NCBI GenBank assembly: GCA_018644785.1
Contig: JABGPV010000211.1
Location: 1-9,149 of the forward strand
DNA length: 9,149 nucleotides
Direction of reading: 5' to 3'
Origin: Deltaproteobacteria bacterium
GTDB lineage: Bacteria > Desulfobacterota > DSM-4660 > Desulfatiglandales > Desulfatiglandaceae
In this document: in pieces, positions 6,773 through 9,149 of the stretch
Layout: every line of letters starts with the position of its first letter
How positions within the stretch are numbered: position 1 is the first letter of the stretch
Translations under genes and position numbers: made by a program
Notes under the pieces: generated by a model
Told to the model about the DNA's origin: nothing
The model's input: the letters and a program-made list of their open reading frames with translations, nothing else
The model's database searches: none

Positions 6773-7324
6773 ATGGACATAACGGTAACATTCAGGCATA
6801 CGGACCCCATTGAGAGTTTAAAGGGCTACGCGGAAGAAAAGATTTCAAAAATCAAAAAGTATCTTGATGTGCCCCTGGAGGCACACATCGTTTTAAGCGT
6901 GGAGAAATTCAGGCACATTGCCGATGTGACGCTCAGCCTGAACGGGACTCGAATCAAAGCAGTTGAAGAGACCAGTGACATGTATTCGGCCATTGATCAG
7001 GTCATGGATAAGGTTGAAAACCAGGTTAAGAAACACATTGGTAAAATAAGAAGACACCGCGGCGATAGCGCAAAAGCCGAAGAGAATGCCCTGGATGAAG
7101 CGCTAGACGAAGAGCTTGAAGAATTTGCCGAGATGTCTCCGGACGATTTTTCCATCGAGGTGGAAAAAATGGTCGCAAAACCCATGGACCCTGAAGAAGC
7201 TGCCATGCAGCTCAAGCTGATGCGGCAGGATTTCCTGGTATTTCGAAACGCCAAATCGAGAGAGATTAACGTTATTTACTGGAAGGGTGATGGAAACTTT
7301 CGTTTGATTGAGCCTTCAGGCTGA
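6773..7324 (+). CDS. hpf: Long-form ribosome hibernation promoting factor (HPF/RaiA family)
   Basis: Long HPF binds the 30S decoding region in slow growth or starvation and joins two 70S ribosomes into inactive 100S dimers. The 183-aa product has the N-terminal S30AE domain (about 1-97, starting MDITVTFRHTDPIESLKGYA, with the basic stretch KKHIGKIRRHRG at its end), an acidic linker (about 98-125) and the C-terminal dimerisation domain (about 126-183). The last includes KPMDPEEAAMQLKLM, DFLVFRNAKSREINVIYW and GDGNFRLIEP, the hallmark of the long form. A longer frame from 6698 would add 25 non-conserved residues; the ATG at 6773 has GGAGGG six bases upstream and aligns with family N-termini. 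Older annotation calls this family sigma-54 modulation protein because of its place next to rpoN; the ribosomal role is the established one. Confidence 0.94.
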   Translation: MDITVTFRHTDPIESLKGYAEEKISKIKKYLDVPLEAHIVLSVEKFRHIADVTLSLNGTRIKAVEETSDMYSAIDQVMDKVENQVKKHIGKIRRHRGDSAKAEENALDEALDEELEEFAEMSPDDFSIEVEKMVAKPMDPEEAAMQLKLMRQDFLVFRNAKSREINVIYWKGDGNFRLIEPSG

Positions 7325-7366
7325 TCAATTTTTTGGGTGAATGGTTCATTTTTATTGGTTTATGTG

Positions 7367-7828
7367 ATGAGACTTTCTGAAATTTTAGCCATAGACAACA
7401 TAATCCCGGAGCTCAAGGCCAAAGACAAGAAAGGCGTTTTGGGAGAGCTCGCTGAGGTGATAGCAAATTATGATGCGAGTATTGATAAAGGGTTGCTTGT
7501 AAAAGTGCTGATTGAGCGGGAACACCTCGGCAGTACGGGAATCGGCGACGGCGTCGCCATCCCACATGGAAAACTGAGTTCAGTGAAACAGCCCATTGTG
7601 TCCTTTGGCAGGAGTAAAAAGGGACTTGATTTTGATTCAATGGATGGCCAGCCGGCTTTCCTCTTCTTTCTTCTTCTGGCCCCTGAAAATTCTTCGGGTG
7701 TTCACCTGCAGGTTTTGACAAAAATTGCGAGGATTTTGAAAAGCAGCACTTTTAGAAAAGCGTTAATGCAGGTCGAATCTCGAGAAGAGATTTACCAAAC
7801 AATTATTCAAACGGATGGAGATGCCTGA
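7367..7828 (+). CDS. ptsN: Nitrogen-PTS EIIA protein (PtsN)
   Basis: PtsN is the terminal phosphoacceptor of the nitrogen phosphotransferase chain (PtsP-NPr-PtsN), a regulatory rather than transport system that affects potassium handling, sigma-54-dependent genes and envelope stress in studied proteobacteria. The product is 153 aa from the ATG at 7367 and forms one PTS EIIA type-2 domain. The signature is REHLGSTGIGDGVAIPHGKL (51-70), with His67 as the phosphorylated residue. ALMQVESREEIYQTI near the C-terminus is also typical of the family. The frame is open from a GTG at 7337, but family alignment starts at MRLSEIL; neither start has a good ribosome binding site, so the N-terminus is uncertain by up to ten residues. 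It follows hpf by 42 bases. Confidence 0.93.
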   Translation: MRLSEILAIDNIIPELKAKDKKGVLGELAEVIANYDASIDKGLLVKVLIEREHLGSTGIGDGVAIPHGKLSSVKQPIVSFGRSKKGLDFDSMDGQPAFLFFLLLAPENSSGVHLQVLTKIARILKSSTFRKALMQVESREEIYQTIIQTDGDA

Positions 7829-7860
7829 AATCCTTTAAGGGATGAGGGTTTGATATAACC

Positions 7861-8262
7861 ATGGTAGGATTACTCATTATTTCACATTGTAATCTGGGGC
7901 GGGAATTTCTCAATGCCGCGGAGCTTATTGTTGGAAAACTGGAAGCTGCCGATGCCATTGCTGTTACCCAGACCACTGAAAGCAAGGAAATTCTGCAGGA
8001 CATATCAAATAAGATAAAATCACTTGATAAGGGCCAGGGCGTTCTTGTTTTGACGGATATGTTTGGGGGTACGCCGTCAAACCTCAGCCTTTCATTTCTC
8101 GAGGATGAGATGCTAGAGGTCTTGACCGGGGTTAATCTGCCCATGGTGATGGCCGTCGCCAGAGATCGTGACCGGTTGACCCTGAGTGAACTGGGGGAGA
8201 GGGCGGAGCAGGCTGGAAAGCGAAGCATCGCCCTGGCCGGAAAACTGTTGAAGTCGGACTAA
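7861..8262 (+). CDS. Mannose-family PTS EIIA domain protein
   Basis: The 133-aa product is a single EIIA-Man (type-4 PTS EIIA) domain. LLIISHCNLGREF (4-16) holds the phosphorylatable His9, and VLVLTDMFGGTPSN (61-74) and VLTGVNLPMVM (87-97) are the other conserved loops, as in the N-terminal domain of E. coli ManX. No IIB, IIC or IID transporter gene accompanies it here. In deltaproteobacteria such stand-alone EIIA-Man proteins sit beside ptsN and often HPr and Enzyme I, and are thought to be regulatory; a transport role cannot be excluded because the rest could be elsewhere. It follows ptsN by 32 bases, where rapZ is frequently found in related clusters. The ribosome binding site is weak: GAGGG about 12 bases from the ATG. 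Confidence 0.9.
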   Translation: MVGLLIISHCNLGREFLNAAELIVGKLEAADAIAVTQTTESKEILQDISNKIKSLDKGQGVLVLTDMFGGTPSNLSLSFLEDEMLEVLTGVNLPMVMAVARDRDRLTLSELGERAEQAGKRSIALAGKLLKSD

Positions 8263-8320
8263 TGTTTTTTGCCGAGGCTCTAGTAGGCCTTTCACTTTTT
8301 CGTTTACGCATCCGAGGCAG

Positions 8321-8448
8321 TTTCAAAATGTTCGATTTTGTTCAAGATCAAGGAAGGCGAAAATTTTAACCACAGGAATACATTGAGTATTTCGAGGATT
8401 AAAATTTGAGTCTGACGCAGATATTGGGCAAAAGGGGACGTTTTGAAA
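8321..8448. repeat. 128-bp near-symmetric palindrome, probable dispersed repeat or structured RNA element
   Basis: The end sequences TTTCAAAATGTTC (8321-8333) and GGACGTTTTGAAA (8436-8448) are inverted copies with 11 of 13 matches. Inside, TTTTG, CAA and ATC steps also pair across the arms, AAATTTTAA (8361-8369) pairs with TTAAAATTT (8399-8407), and GGAATAC (8375-8381) pairs with GTATTTC (8387-8393) around a five-base loop ATTGA. The loop centre coincides with the centre of the element. Four of the outer-arm mismatches would be G-U pairs if the plus strand were transcribed. No ORF with sense is seen. It could be a MITE- or REP-like element, or a structured leader or 3' region between the EIIA gene and gap. 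Confidence 0.6.
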
Positions 8449-8477
8449 TTGGCTCATCATTAACATTCAAACATTGA

Positions 8478-9149
<672 letters not shown>

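Noticed and set aside
8272..8305. Possible intrinsic terminator after the EIIA-Man gene (AGGC...GCCT with T-rich tail)
   Set aside because: The stem is only four to five pairs with an eight-base loop and the tail is interrupted, so it is too weak to call.
8443..8471. Possible gap promoter with TTGAAA as -35
   Set aside because: The hexamer at correct spacing, TTCAAA, matches only three of six -10 positions.

Overview
The window looks like chromosomal DNA from a Gram-negative, probably anaerobic, deltaproteobacterium-like organism (Desulfobacterota, perhaps Desulfobacterales). This is inferred from the gene set: LPS (Kdo) synthesis and transport genes, a DUF39/COG1900 homocysteine-synthesis protein typical of anaerobes, and the order kdsA-kdsC-lptC-lptA-lptB-rpoN-hpf-ptsN. 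Base composition looks moderate (about half GC, by eye). No rRNA, tRNA, CRISPR array or insertion sequence was seen.

Left part, minus strand (1-1609): a DUF39-type homocysteine biosynthesis gene (443-1609) has a near-consensus sigma-70 promoter (1696-1724) and a leader hairpin (1654-1675). Downstream on the same strand are a 108-aa gene of unknown function (62-388) and, overlapping its 3' end in another frame, the first 49 codons of a protein resembling AbiEii/AbiGii-type nucleotidyltransferases (1-147, running off the window). The intergenic region 1610-1878 separates this side from the divergent plus-strand genes.

Centre, plus strand (1879-8262): a tightly packed set of nine genes. kdsA and kdsC make Kdo. 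lptC, lptA and lptB supply the inner-membrane bitopic, periplasmic and ATPase parts of the LPS transport bridge, with 4-nt overlaps between successive genes. rpoN (sigma-54), a long-form ribosome hibernation factor (hpf), the nitrogen-PTS EIIA (ptsN) and a mannose-type EIIA follow. This joins outer-membrane construction to global and stress regulation. The usual neighbours rapZ, HPr and Enzyme I are not in the window.

Right part (8263-9149): a 230-base intergenic region holds a 128-bp near-symmetric palindrome (8321-8448), probably a dispersed repeat or structured RNA element. The first 219 codons of a glyceraldehyde-3-phosphate dehydrogenase gene follow and run off the right edge.

Most of the window is conserved housekeeping DNA. 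The points most worth a second look are the palindrome, the mixed metal-dependence signature of KdsA, and the overlapping AbiEii-like ORF at the left edge. I do not see a clearly new multi-gene system.
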